Assembly (NCBI RefSeq): GCF_024628725.1
Contig: NZ_CP102409.1
Span: 1,645,001 to 1,709,000, forward strand
DNA: 64,000 nucleotides
From: Ruegeria sp. YS9
Lineage (GTDB): Bacteria; Pseudomonadota; Alphaproteobacteria; Rhodobacterales; Rhodobacteraceae
Direction of reading: 5' to 3'
How positions within the stretch are numbered: the first letter of the stretch is position 1; every line of letters starts with the position of its first letter. A program made the position numbers and the translations under genes. This document shows, piece after piece, positions 15,901-24,982 of this stretch. Below the pieces are notes generated by a model. That model saw nothing but the letters and a program-made list of their open reading frames with translations. It did not search any database and was not told the origin of the DNA.

Positions 15901-17109
15901 ATGGCCAATCGCATGTCGAAGGCGGAATTCATCGCACTGATTGCAATGATGTTCGCCACCATCGCCTTTTCGATCGATTCAATGCTGCCTGCGCTGCCCG
16001 AGATCGGCGCGCAGCTCAGCCCCGATGACGTTAACCGTGCCCAACTGATCCTGACGTCATTTGTATTGGGCATGGGAATCGGCACGTTTTTCACCGGCCC
16101 TCTTTCGGATGCGCTGGGACGCAAGCCGGTCATTTACGGCGGCGCGGCCCTTTACATTGCAGCCTCAGCGGTTGCGTGGGCCAGTTCTTCACTGGAACTG
16201 GTCTTGATTGCGCGTGTGGTTCAGGGCCTGGGCGCCGCAGGTCCGCGCGTGGTGGCCATGGCGATCATTCGCGACCTGTATTCGGGCCGCGAAATGGCGC
16301 GAATCATCTCGATTGCGATGATGATTTTCACGTTGGTACCCGCAGCGGCACCGATGTTGGGCGCCGGTGTGATCGCCCTGTTTGGCTGGCGCGGGATCTT
16401 CGTGTCTTTCATTCTGTTTGCGTTGGTCATCATTTCCTGGATGGGTGTTCGCTTGCCGGAATCTCTGGCCCGGGAAAACCGCCGTCCCTTCCGCATTCCG
16501 CTGATGTTCTCGGCCGCGAAGGAAATGTTTTCCCATCCGACCGTGCGCCTTTCGATCATGGTTCAGACCCTGTGCATGGGGGTGCTGTTTACCATGCTGA
16601 CAATGGTTCAGCCCGTTTATGACGTTATCCATGACCGCGCCGAAAGCTTTCCGTTCTGGTTCGGGTTCGTGGCGCTTATGTCCGGGTCGGCCAGTTTGCT
16701 GAACGCGGCACTAGTGGTGCGTGTGGGCATGCGCCGGATGGTGACATGGGCGCTGGGGGGGCAAATCCTGATCACCGCTTTTGTCATGACGCTCAACACG
16801 ATGCACCTTTCGCCGGACGCTTCATTTGCGCTGTTCGTGTTCTGGCAAACCATGGTGTTTTTCATGGCCGGCGTGACGATGGGCAACCTGAACGCCATCG
16901 CGATGGAGCCGATGGGGCATATTGCCGGAATGGCAGCCTCGGTCATCGGATCGATTTCGACGGTGCTGGCCGCCGCCATCGCCGCACCGATCGGGCTGTT
17001 GTTCGACGGTTCGATCACGCCTTTGACCTTCGGCATCCTGAGCATGTGCATTCTGGCCTTCGGGCTTATGCTGCATATGGGCCGCGTTGAAGAACGCCTG
17101 CCAGCCTGA
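15901..17109 (+). CDS. MFS transporter, Bcr/CflA drug-resistance type
   Basis: 402 residues with twelve hydrophobic segments. The MFS loop signature GPLSDALGRKPVIYGG follows the second segment, and IARVVQGLGAAGPRVVAMAI in segments 4-5 is the antiporter motif C region. The pattern SIDSMLPALPEIGAQL near the N-terminus is characteristic of Bcr/CflA proton-driven exporters. GGAG lies about 8 bases before the ATG. It stands alone, 76 bp after the DsbA-like gene, and is followed by the TPR gene after 58 bp. The substrate is unknown. Confidence 0.9.
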   Translation: MANRMSKAEFIALIAMMFATIAFSIDSMLPALPEIGAQLSPDDVNRAQLILTSFVLGMGIGTFFTGPLSDALGRKPVIYGGAALYIAASAVAWASSSLELVLIARVVQGLGAAGPRVVAMAIIRDLYSGREMARIISIAMMIFTLVPAAAPMLGAGVIALFGWRGIFVSFILFALVIISWMGVRLPESLARENRRPFRIPLMFSAAKEMFSHPTVRLSIMVQTLCMGVLFTMLTMVQPVYDVIHDRAESFPFWFGFVALMSGSASLLNAALVVRVGMRRMVTWALGGQILITAFVMTLNTMHLSPDASFALFVFWQTMVFFMAGVTMGNLNAIAMEPMGHIAGMAASVIGSISTVLAAAIAAPIGLLFDGSITPLTFGILSMCILAFGLMLHMGRVEERLPA

Positions 17110-17167
17110 TCTGTGCGACTCGTCAGAAACGCGCTACTCTCGACCTGAACCGAGCGGAGGGCTTCTG

Positions 17168-18826
17168 ATGCGTGAATACTATGATCTGGGCAGCTATTCC
17201 TGTCCGGTAACGACCTCCGTTCCCGAGGCTCAGCTGTGGTTCGACCGCGGCCTGAACTGGACCTATGGGTACAATCACGAAGAAGCCGTGGTTTGTTTCC
17301 AGCGCGCAGTCGAACATGACCCCCAATGCGCCATGGCATACTGGGGCGTCGCCTATGCAGCCGGGCCAAATTACAACCTGCCATGGGACTTGCAGGACAA
17401 GCAGGGACGCAGCAAGGCGCTGGCGCTGGCTTATGATGCCATGCAAAACGCCCTTCGATTGGCGGACCGCTGTACGCCTGTCGAGCAAGCTCTGATCCGA
17501 GCCCTTCCAGCGCGATACCCGCAGCGGGATCCGGCCGAGGACATGCACCGGTGGGATCACGAGTTTGCCGAAGCAATGCGCGCGGCGTTCGCCGCGCACC
17601 CCGATCATGCGGACCTGCGCACCATCTACGTCGAGGCGCTTTTGAACCTGACGCCCTGGAAAATGTGGGACCTGCAAACAGGTCAACCGGCAGATGGCGC
17701 TGCGACGCTTGAAGCGCAAGAGGCGTTGGAATGGGTCCTGTCCAACGATCCGGCCGCCATGTCTCATCCCGGCCTGCTGCACCTTTATGTTCACCTGATG
17801 GAGATGTCGCCCACGCCGGAAAAAGCCCTGAAAGCCGGTGATGTCCTGCGCACATTGGTGCCCGATGCGGGGCACCTGGTGCATATGCCGACACATATCG
17901 ACGTGCTGTGCGGCCACTACCACAACGTGGTGCATTGGAACGAAAAAGCCTCGGACGCGGATCTGAAGTATTACGAACGCGAAGGCGCGTTCAATATCTA
18001 CACCGGCTACCGCCAACACAACTATCACTTCGCCATCTACGGCGCGCTGTTTCTGGGGCAGATCGAACCTGCCCTGCGCGCCAATCAGGGTTTGTGGGAA
18101 ACGACGCCCGAAGAAATGCTTCGCATCGAAAGCCCCCCCATGGCGGATTACTTCGAAAGCTACATGTCCATGGGGCCGCACATCCTGATCCGCTTTGGCC
18201 GCTGGGAAGAGGCCAAGGCGCTGGAGCTGCCCTCCGATCCGGATCTCTACCGCACCCTGACGGCCACGACCCACTACGCCCGCGCCATCGCACTTGCCGC
18301 AACCGGTGATGTTGTCCATGCCGAAGCGGAAGAGAACCTGTTTCTCGCAGCCAGGGAATGCGTTCCGGAAACGCGCAGGCTGCACAACAATCGTGTGATC
18401 GACCTGCTGGAAATCGCGCGGGAGATGCTGCGCGGTGAGATCGAGTACCGAAAGGGCAATTTCGAGATCGCCTTTGCCCATCTGCGCCGCTCGGTCGAAC
18501 TGGACGACACCCTGCCCTATGACGAGCCCTGGGGCTGGATGCAGCCCACCCGCCACGCGCTTGGCGCATTGCTGTTCGAACAAGGTCATGCGGCAGAAGC
18601 AGAGGCTGTCTATCGCGAAGATCTTGGCCTTGGCGGTTCGCTCAGCCGCGCTTCGATCCATCCCGACAACGTGTGGAGCCTGAAGGGGCTGTACGATTGC
18701 CTCAAAGCCCGCGGGGAAGATGTTGAAATCCTACAGGTCAAACAACGCCTGGATCTGGCTCTGGCCCGGGCAGATCGGGCGGTTGCGGCGTCCTGTTTCT
18801 GTGCGCAGGCTGCAATGCGTGAATAA
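17168..18826 (+). CDS. TPR-repeat protein with His/Glu-rich conserved core
   Basis: 552 residues, no signal peptide. Tetratricopeptide-like repeats are visible at the N-terminus (YNHEEAVVCFQRAVEHDP) and C-terminus (RKGNFEIAFAHLRRSVELD). The middle is unusual: HPGLLHLYVHLMEMSPTPEK at about 199-218, GHLVHMPTHIDVLCGHYHN at about 236-254 and YRQHNYHFA around 282, a concentration of His plus Glu that suggests a metal site. Proteins of this type occur in many proteobacteria with no assigned function. GGAGG seven bases before ATG 17168 sets the start; the frame is open further upstream inside the MFS gene. Confidence 0.8.
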   Translation: MREYYDLGSYSCPVTTSVPEAQLWFDRGLNWTYGYNHEEAVVCFQRAVEHDPQCAMAYWGVAYAAGPNYNLPWDLQDKQGRSKALALAYDAMQNALRLADRCTPVEQALIRALPARYPQRDPAEDMHRWDHEFAEAMRAAFAAHPDHADLRTIYVEALLNLTPWKMWDLQTGQPADGAATLEAQEALEWVLSNDPAAMSHPGLLHLYVHLMEMSPTPEKALKAGDVLRTLVPDAGHLVHMPTHIDVLCGHYHNVVHWNEKASDADLKYYEREGAFNIYTGYRQHNYHFAIYGALFLGQIEPALRANQGLWETTPEEMLRIESPPMADYFESYMSMGPHILIRFGRWEEAKALELPSDPDLYRTLTATTHYARAIALAATGDVVHAEAEENLFLAARECVPETRRLHNNRVIDLLEIAREMLRGEIEYRKGNFEIAFAHLRRSVELDDTLPYDEPWGWMQPTRHALGALLFEQGHAAEAEAVYREDLGLGGSLSRASIHPDNVWSLKGLYDCLKARGEDVEILQVKQRLDLALARADRAVAASCFCAQAAMRE

Positions 18827-18851
18827 TGTGCGATGAATCGCGCTGCCGCGC

Positions 18852-18930
18852 GATGCCTCCGGCGGGGATATTTTTGGCCAGATGAAGCCGGGGTCCGTTA
18901 CTTCATCTGGCCGCAAATATCCCGGGGGAG
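18852..18930. repeat. Roseobacter intergenic repeat, copy B: long palindrome
   Basis: Two inverted copies of the repeat tail meet here. The segment GGGATATTTTTGGCCAGATG plus AAG (18865-18887) pairs with CTTCATCTGGCCGCAAATAT plus CCC (18901-18923), giving about 23 bp with two mismatches around a 13-base loop. Further partial pairing extends outward (CCTCCGGC / GGGGGAG). It lies between the ends of the convergent TPR and mfd genes, so it may stop transcription in both directions. Confidence 0.8.
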
Positions 18931-18972
18931 ATGCGCGGAACGCGCAGCGGGGGCAGAGCCCCATCTTGCCTA

Positions 18973-21900
18973 TCAGCCAGCCTTGGTCTTCTTCTTTTCC
19001 GCGACCACCTTTTCAGCAAGGTCACGGGCAATCGCAAAGGCCCCTTTGATCTTGTCGCTGTCTTTCTTCCAATCCCGGCGCACGACGATCTTGTTATCCT
19101 TGACCTTGGCCATGCCGCGTTGGTTCTGAATGAATTCGACCAAACCTTCTGGGGATGCGAACTTGTCATTGTGGAACTGGATCGTCGCGCCTTTCGGGCC
19201 TCCGTCCAGCTTGGCAATGCCCGCCCGTTTACACATGGCCTTGATGCGCACGACCAGCATCAGAGTGTTAACCTCTTTCGGCAGTTTGCCGAAACGGTCG
19301 ATCAACTCTGCGGCGAAACCTTCCAGTTCCACCTTGGTCGACAGCGATGACAGGCGCCGATAGAGGCCCAGACGAACATCCAGATCGGGCACGTAATCCT
19401 CGGGAATCAGAACCGGCACGCCCAGATTGATCTGCGGGGCCCACTGGTCATCAGCATCAGACAGCCCCTCCATCTCACCCGCTTTGATCTTGGCGATCGC
19501 CTCTTCCAGCATGGACTGGTAGAGTTCATAGCCTACATCGCGCATCTGACCGGACTGTTCTTCGCCCAGTAGATTGCCCGCGCCTCGGATGTCCAAATCC
19601 TGCGAGGCCAAAGTGAACCCCGCCCCCAGCGTATCCAGAGAGCCCAGAACCCGCAGGCGTTTCTCGGCAGTGGCGGTCAGCTTCTGCCGTGGTTTGGTGG
19701 TCAGGTAGGCATAGGCGCGGGTTTTGGACCGCCCCACCCGGCCCCGGATCTGGTAAAGCTGCGCAAGACCGAACATATCGGCGCGGTGCACGACCATCGT
19801 GTTCGCCGTCGGAATGTCCAATCCGCTTTCCACAATGGTCGTGGCCAGCAACACATCATACTTACCGTCATAAAACGCGTTCATACGGTCATCGAGTTCA
19901 CCCGCCGCCATCTGGCCATGTGCGACCACATAGGACAGTTCCGGCAGTTGGCTTTTCAGGAACTCCTCAATCTCGGGCAGGTCCGAGATGCGAGGGACGA
20001 CGTAGAAACTCTGCCCGCCGCGATAGTGTTCACGCAGCAGCGCTTCTCGGATCGTGACCGCGTCGAATTCGCTGACATAGGTTCTGATCGCCAGACGGTC
20101 GATAGGCGGGGTGCCAATGATCGACAGATCGCGCACTCCGGTCAGCGACAATTGCAAGGTTCGCGGAATCGGGGTTGCGGTCAGGGTAAGAACATGGATG
20201 TCCGAGCGCAGTTGCTTCAACCGTTCCTTATGCCCCACACCGAAGTGCTGTTCTTCGTCGATGACCAGCAGACCCAGATTGTGAAACCGTATGTTCTTGG
20301 CCAGCAGCGCATGGGTCCCGATCACGATATCCACCGTACCGCGGGCCAAACCGTCGCGGGTTTTCTGGGCCTCTTTCGCCGAGACAAAGCGCGACAATTG
20401 CCGAACCTCCAGAGGAAAACCGCGGAACCGTTCCCTGAAGCTTGCGGCGTGTTGTCGGGCCAGCAATGTTGTCGGAGCCACGACCGCAACCTGCACGCCG
20501 GACATGGCGGCGACAAAGGCGGCGCGCATCGCCACCTCGGTCTTGCCAAAACCGACGTCACCGCAGATCAGCCGGTCCATCGGCGCGCCCGAGTGCATAT
20601 CCTCCATTACATCCGAGATCGCCCTCAACTGGTCGTCGGTTTCCTGATAAGGGAAACGGGCGCTGAACTCCTCCCACGCGTGCGGCGGAGGGTCCATTAC
20701 GGGGGCTTTTCGCAAAGCACGTTCCGCCGCGATGCGGATCAGCTTGTCGGCCATCTCGCGGATGCGTTCTTTCAGCTTGGCCTTCTTGGCCTGCCAGGCG
20801 CCGCCGCCAAGTCGATCCAAAAGCCCTTCGTCATGTCCGTATTTCGACAGCAGTTCGATGTTTTCGACCGGCAGGTACAGCTTTGCCTGCTCGGCATATT
20901 CCAGCAGCAGGCATTCATGGGCGGCTCCGGCGGCCGTTACGACCTCCATTCCCATGTAACGACCGATCCCGTGATCCACATGCACCACCAGATCACCGGG
21001 GCTGAGGGATTGGGTCTCGGTCAGGAAATTCTCGGCCTTGCGGCGCTTCTTGGGTTGGCGGATCAGCCTGTCGCCCAGAACATCCTGTTCGGCGATCACC
21101 GTCAGGTCGGGGGTCTCAAAACCGTGCTCCAGCGCCCAGACGGCAAGATGCAGGCCGCGCTTTCCGATACGCGTGCCATTTGTTATCGGAATCGCCTCGG
21201 CTAGACCTTCATCCTCGATCAGGCCGGTCAGACGTTCGCGCGCACCTTCCGAATAGGACGCGATCAGCACCGGACCTTTGTCGAGCCTGGCGGTGATGTG
21301 GCTGGCCAAAGCACCGAACAGGCTGATGCTTTCCTGCTGACGTTCGGGGGCAAAGTTGCGCCCGATCCGCCCGCCCGCATCGATGACACCCGGGCCCGAC
21401 GCCTGCGGCAATGGGCTGAACTGCATGACACGCCGATCCCCGACGGCCGCCTCCCACGCGGCATCATCCAGATACAGCAGCCCCGGAGGAGTGGGTTTGT
21501 AGACCGTATCCATACGGGATCGGTTTTCCAGCGCCAGACGCCGGGTCTCATATTGATCGGCAATCGTCTCCCATCGGGCCAGTCTGGCCGGTGTAACCTG
21601 ATCATCGACAGTGATCGTGGCATCCGGCAGATAATCAAACAACGTTTCAAGCTTCTCGTGGAAGAAGGGCAGCCAATGTTCGATGCCCTGATGCTTGCGA
21701 CCGGCGCTTACCGCCTCGTAAAGCGGATCATCGGTTCCGGCAGCGCCGAATTCGATCCGATAGTTCTGGCGGAACCGCGTGATAGCCGCATCATCCAGAA
21801 TGACCTCGGACACCGGAGCAAGTTCGACCACGTCCAGCTTTTCGGTCGTGCGCTGAGACACGGGATCAAAACGGCGCGCGCCGTCCAGTACATCTCCGAA

Positions 21901-22431
21901 CAGGTCCAGACGGACGGGGCCCGATTCACCCGGAGGGAAGATGTCGATGATACCGCCGCGAATGGCATAATCGCCCGGCTCCATCACGGTGGGGCTTTGC
22001 GTGAAGCCCATGCGCACCAGGAAGTTGCGCAGCGCGGTCTCGTCAATGCGCTGATCGACGCGGGCGGTAAACGCCGCTTCGCGCAACACGTCTCGCGCCG
22101 GGACGCGTTGGGTAGCCGCATTCAGTGTTGTCAACAACACGAATTTCTGCGGCATCTGGTGAACCAGCGCCGCCAGCGTGGCAACGCGGGCCGCCGAGAT
22201 ATCCGCATTGGGGGACACCCGGTCATAGGGCAGACAATCCCAGCCCGGAAACACGAAGACCGGCATGTCGGGGGCAAAGAAAGCCAGCGCGGCGCGCATC
22301 GCTTCCATCCGCTTGTCATCTCGCGCGACATGGGCCACCGGCCCGTTGCTGCGGGCGATTTCGTTCAGCACAAGCTGCGCGTCAAACCCTTCGGGGGCGC
22401 CGCCAACTGTCACGTGGTTCGGAGCCTTCAT
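18973..22431 (-). CDS. mfd: Transcription-repair coupling factor
   Basis: 1152 residues, full length for Mfd, which removes RNA polymerase stalled at DNA damage and recruits UvrA. In order: a UvrB-homology region (about 1-340), the polymerase-interacting CarD-like domain beginning LSPGDLVVHVDHGIGRYMG (about 474), a RecG-like translocase with Walker A GDVGFGKTE (about 620) and DEEQ box VIDEEQHFG (about 720), motif VI QIRGRVGRSKTRAYAYL, and the C-terminal TRCF domain. The C-terminus ends in a lysine-rich tail. The start ATG is 21 bp after the small membrane gene, so the two form an operon. Confidence 0.97.
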   Translation of the reverse strand: MKAPNHVTVGGAPEGFDAQLVLNEIARSNGPVAHVARDDKRMEAMRAALAFFAPDMPVFVFPGWDCLPYDRVSPNADISAARVATLAALVHQMPQKFVLLTTLNAATQRVPARDVLREAAFTARVDQRIDETALRNFLVRMGFTQSPTVMEPGDYAIRGGIIDIFPPGESGPVRLDLFGDVLDGARRFDPVSQRTTEKLDVVELAPVSEVILDDAAITRFRQNYRIEFGAAGTDDPLYEAVSAGRKHQGIEHWLPFFHEKLETLFDYLPDATITVDDQVTPARLARWETIADQYETRRLALENRSRMDTVYKPTPPGLLYLDDAAWEAAVGDRRVMQFSPLPQASGPGVIDAGGRIGRNFAPERQQESISLFGALASHITARLDKGPVLIASYSEGARERLTGLIEDEGLAEAIPITNGTRIGKRGLHLAVWALEHGFETPDLTVIAEQDVLGDRLIRQPKKRRKAENFLTETQSLSPGDLVVHVDHGIGRYMGMEVVTAAGAAHECLLLEYAEQAKLYLPVENIELLSKYGHDEGLLDRLGGGAWQAKKAKLKERIREMADKLIRIAAERALRKAPVMDPPPHAWEEFSARFPYQETDDQLRAISDVMEDMHSGAPMDRLICGDVGFGKTEVAMRAAFVAAMSGVQVAVVAPTTLLARQHAASFRERFRGFPLEVRQLSRFVSAKEAQKTRDGLARGTVDIVIGTHALLAKNIRFHNLGLLVIDEEQHFGVGHKERLKQLRSDIHVLTLTATPIPRTLQLSLTGVRDLSIIGTPPIDRLAIRTYVSEFDAVTIREALLREHYRGGQSFYVVPRISDLPEIEEFLKSQLPELSYVVAHGQMAAGELDDRMNAFYDGKYDVLLATTIVESGLDIPTANTMVVHRADMFGLAQLYQIRGRVGRSKTRAYAYLTTKPRQKLTATAEKRLRVLGSLDTLGAGFTLASQDLDIRGAGNLLGEEQSGQMRDVGYELYQSMLEEAIAKIKAGEMEGLSDADDQWAPQINLGVPVLIPEDYVPDLDVRLGLYRRLSSLSTKVELEGFAAELIDRFGKLPKEVNTLMLVVRIKAMCKRAGIAKLDGGPKGATIQFHNDKFASPEGLVEFIQNQRGMAKVKDNKIVVRRDWKKDSDKIKGAFAIARDLAEKVVAEKKKTKAG

Positions 22432-22452
22432 CGCCTCGCCTTTCAGATTTTG

Positions 22453-22977
22453 CTATCCCAGAACGCCAATCGAGATGTTCTGATACATGCCCCAGAACGA
22501 AGTGACCAGTATCGAGATCATGCCTATGATCTGGGTATAGAGCCGACAGCGCGCAATGGTTTTCGAAACCGAGTCGAGCGTCAGTTCCTGCCGCCGCAAC
22601 CGTCGTGCATGCACGATGTTCACCAGCAGAACAAGCGTCAATGGAAACAGAAGAAGGAACACGGCCTGCGCGAACTCGACGCCGTAATAGAACCCCAGCG
22701 TGGCCAGTCCGGTGAACAAAAAACTTCCGAACGCCAACAGGATGGTTCCTGACATGTCGACGATCAAAAGTATCCGGTTGGTGTGTATGCGAACGATGTC
22801 GAGAAGGTCGATCTCGACCTGCCCGCCAATGCGCCGTGCACGCACCACCAGATCGTAGGGAATGCCCATCACCCAGTGACTGGCCGATGACCAGACAACC
22901 GCCAGCACGATCCAGAACCAGAGATTCGAGAAGCTGCGCATGTCGATGACTTCAAAGATCGAAGAGTACCAGTCCAA
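22453..22977 (-). CDS. Small inner-membrane protein (annotated in relatives as SufBCD component)
   Basis: 174 residues with about four transmembrane segments (FSNLWFWIVLAVVWSSASHW, ILLIVDMSGTILLAFGSFLF, then two C-terminal ones). The N-terminus DWYSSIFEVIDMRSFSN resembles a Rhodobacteraceae family that I recall carrying the label 'component of SufBCD complex'; nothing here supports an Fe-S role. TTG at 22977 is the chosen start because AAAGGG sits six bases upstream and the conserved N-terminal residues are retained; ATG at 22941 is the alternative. It lies directly upstream of mfd on the same strand. Confidence 0.7.
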   Translation of the reverse strand: MDWYSSIFEVIDMRSFSNLWFWIVLAVVWSSASHWVMGIPYDLVVRARRIGGQVEIDLLDIVRIHTNRILLIVDMSGTILLAFGSFLFTGLATLGFYYGVEFAQAVFLLLFPLTLVLLVNIVHARRLRRQELTLDSVSKTIARCRLYTQIIGMISILVTSFWGMYQNISIGVLG

Positions 22978-23097
22978 ACCCAACCCTTTATTCAAACCAC
23001 TCAGGGAGGTTCGGCCACGCTGCCGCGTCCATTGATACCCTTGAGACCTTTGTGAATTCATGCCACCCAATGCACGAATGTTCAAGGAGAACGCGCC

Positions 23098-24096
23098 ATG
23101 AAACCGACCATTGCACCCTATCCCATGACCCGCTTTCGGCGTGCCCGTCAATCCCGGGCAATTCGCGGGCTTGTGCGCGAGAACACCTTGACCACGGATG
23201 ACCTGATCTGGCCGGTTTTCGTACGCGACGGCGAAGGGATTGAAGAGCCCGTACCCTCGATGCCGGGCGTAGTTCGCCGGTCGGTGGATCTGATTGCAAA
23301 AGCGGCCGTCGAAGCGCAGGCGCTTGGAATCCCGGCGATCTGCATCTTTCCCTACACGGATTCTGCGCTGAAAACAGAAGACTGCGCCGAGGCCTGGAAC
23401 CCCGACAACCTGTCGAACCGGGCCATCCGGGCGATCAAGGCGGCAGCCCCTGACATCGCGGTGATGACGGACGTGGCGCTGGACCCTTACAATATCAACG
23501 GTCATGACGGTTACGTCGTCGACGGCGAGATCGTGAATGATCAGACCATCGAAGCGCTGGTCAAGATGACCCTTGCCCAGGCCGACGCCGGAGCCGACAT
23601 CATCGGACCGTCGGACATGATGGACGGCCGGATCGGGGAAATGCGCCGCGCTTTGGAAGGCGCCGGGCATCACAATGTGATGATCCTCAGCTATGCCGCG
23701 AAATACGCCAGCGCTTTTTACGGCCCCTTCCGCGACGCCGTCGGCGCCTCGGGCGCGCTGACCGGTGACAAGAAAACCTATCAGATGGATCCGGCCAACT
23801 CGAACGAAGCCCTGCGGCTGATCGAACGCGATCTGACCGAGGGCGCGGACATGGTGATGATCAAACCGGGGATGCCCTATCTGGATATCTGTCGCCGTGT
23901 GAAAGACAGCTTTGGCGCACCCACCTATGCCTACCAGGTCTCGGGCGAATACGCGATGATCCAGGCGGCCGCCCAGAATGGCTGGATCGACGCAGAAAAG
24001 GCGATGCTGGAAAGCCTGCTGGCCTTCAAGCGCGCCGGGTGCGACGGTATTCTGACCTATTTTTCGCCTCAGGTTGCCCGCATCCTGCAAGGCTAA
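23098..24096 (+). CDS. hemB: Delta-aminolevulinic acid dehydratase (porphobilinogen synthase)
   Basis: 332 residues, full length. It condenses two 5-aminolevulinate molecules to porphobilinogen in heme and (bacterio)chlorophyll synthesis. The two active-site lysines are in SYAAKYASAFYGPF (about 203) and MIKPGMPYLD (about 256). In place of the three-cysteine zinc site the metal region reads VALDPYNINGHDG, i.e. the aspartate-rich Mg-dependent type. AAGGAG lies about 8 bases before ATG. It is divergent from the small membrane gene preceding mfd. Stand-alone; no other heme genes adjoin. Confidence 0.96.
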   Translation: MKPTIAPYPMTRFRRARQSRAIRGLVRENTLTTDDLIWPVFVRDGEGIEEPVPSMPGVVRRSVDLIAKAAVEAQALGIPAICIFPYTDSALKTEDCAEAWNPDNLSNRAIRAIKAAAPDIAVMTDVALDPYNINGHDGYVVDGEIVNDQTIEALVKMTLAQADAGADIIGPSDMMDGRIGEMRRALEGAGHHNVMILSYAAKYASAFYGPFRDAVGASGALTGDKKTYQMDPANSNEALRLIERDLTEGADMVMIKPGMPYLDICRRVKDSFGAPTYAYQVSGEYAMIQAAAQNGWIDAEKAMLESLLAFKRAGCDGILTYFSPQVARILQG

Positions 24097-24238
24097 AACC
24101 CCGAAGAGTCGCAATTTTTCGCCGACAAGCCCCCTTGAGCGGGCAGCTTTCCCGTGACACATCGCCCTAATCGGCGTATCCTTGCCGGCAAGATCGGGAT
24201 GACCCGACACATCAGGCACAGTTACAGAGAAAAAAACC

Positions 24239-24814
24239 ATGAGCAGTTCCAACTCCCCCCGACTGAACCGTCGCGGCTTTGCCTTGGGCATGGCAGGCCT
24301 GTCCCTGACCGCCGCCTGCGGCAACGGCGTCGGCAATTCAAACTCGTCCATGATCGACGCCCGCGTCGATGCCACGCTGACCGAAATGTACAGCCGGTAT
24401 CCCAACACCGTGGAAATCGCGAACAAAGCCAACGGCATGTTGGTTATGCCCCTGATCACCGACGCCGGATTGATCTTCTTTGGCGGTGCCTACGGCCAAG
24501 GCGCGCTGCGCATCAACGGCGCTACGGTCGATTACTATTCTGCAATTTCCGGAACCGCAGGTCTGCAAATCGGTGCGCAGCAATATGCGCATATCCTGTT
24601 CTTCATGACCGAGGATGCGCTGAACGATTTCCGCCGTTCCAGCGGATGGACAGCCGGTGCCGATATTGGATATGTGGTTGACGCAACAGGGAATTCCTTG
24701 TCCACGGACACGACAACACTGCGTTCGCCGGTGCTGGCGGTGGTCTTCGGCCAGGCCGGTCTTAAATTCGGTGCGACCGTCGAAGGTACGAAATATACCC
24801 GCATCATTCCATAA
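24239..24814 (+). CDS. SYLF-domain (Ysc84-like) lipoprotein with Tat-type signal
   Basis: 191 residues. The N-terminus has twin arginines (LNRRGFALGMAG) and a lipobox LTAAC with Cys at about residue 26, so it is predicted to be exported folded by Tat and lipid-anchored. The rest resembles the SYLF/Ysc84 lipid-binding domain: ANKANGMLVMPLITDAGLIF, GGAYGQGALRING, then a late FGQAGLKFGATVEG strand. SYLF domains bind phosphoinositides in eukaryotes; the bacterial role is unclear. The tatABC operon is 37 kb away in this window. A GC hairpin follows the stop. Confidence 0.82.
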   Translation: MSSSNSPRLNRRGFALGMAGLSLTAACGNGVGNSNSSMIDARVDATLTEMYSRYPNTVEIANKANGMLVMPLITDAGLIFFGGAYGQGALRINGATVDYYSAISGTAGLQIGAQQYAHILFFMTEDALNDFRRSSGWTAGADIGYVVDATGNSLSTDTTTLRSPVLAVVFGQAGLKFGATVEGTKYTRIIP

Positions 24815-24841
24815 CCCGGATTACCACTTCCCCCACACATG

Positions 24842-24881
24842 GCCCCGTCGCAGCACAACACTGCGGCGGGGCATTTGATTT
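24842..24881 (+). terminator. Putative terminator after the SYLF lipoprotein gene
   Basis: GCCCCGTCGCAG (24842-24853) pairs with CTGCGGCGGGGC (24861-24872), 12 bp with one G-U, 7-base loop, followed by ATTTGATTT. The T tract is broken, so efficiency is uncertain. Confidence 0.65.
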
Positions 24882-24982
24882 CAACCCTTCCCGCGCAGGT
24901 TCTTGCCGCGTTCCTCTTTCGGTCGGACCGACCATCCTCTAGTCTCTGCGCAACATTCGTCTGAACAAGAATTGAGGCAGTA

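Noticed and set aside
16617..17894. 425-codon minus-strand frame
   Set aside because: Antisense to the MFS and TPR genes, composition unlike a protein, no start signal.
19786..21204. 472-residue open frame on the plus strand
   Set aside because: It lies antisense to mfd and has no family features; long shadow frames are common in this GC-rich DNA.
22978..24459. Upstream part of a 668-codon minus-strand frame
   Set aside because: It is antisense to hemB and the SYLF gene. Only its last 174 codons, from TTG 22977, look like a real protein.
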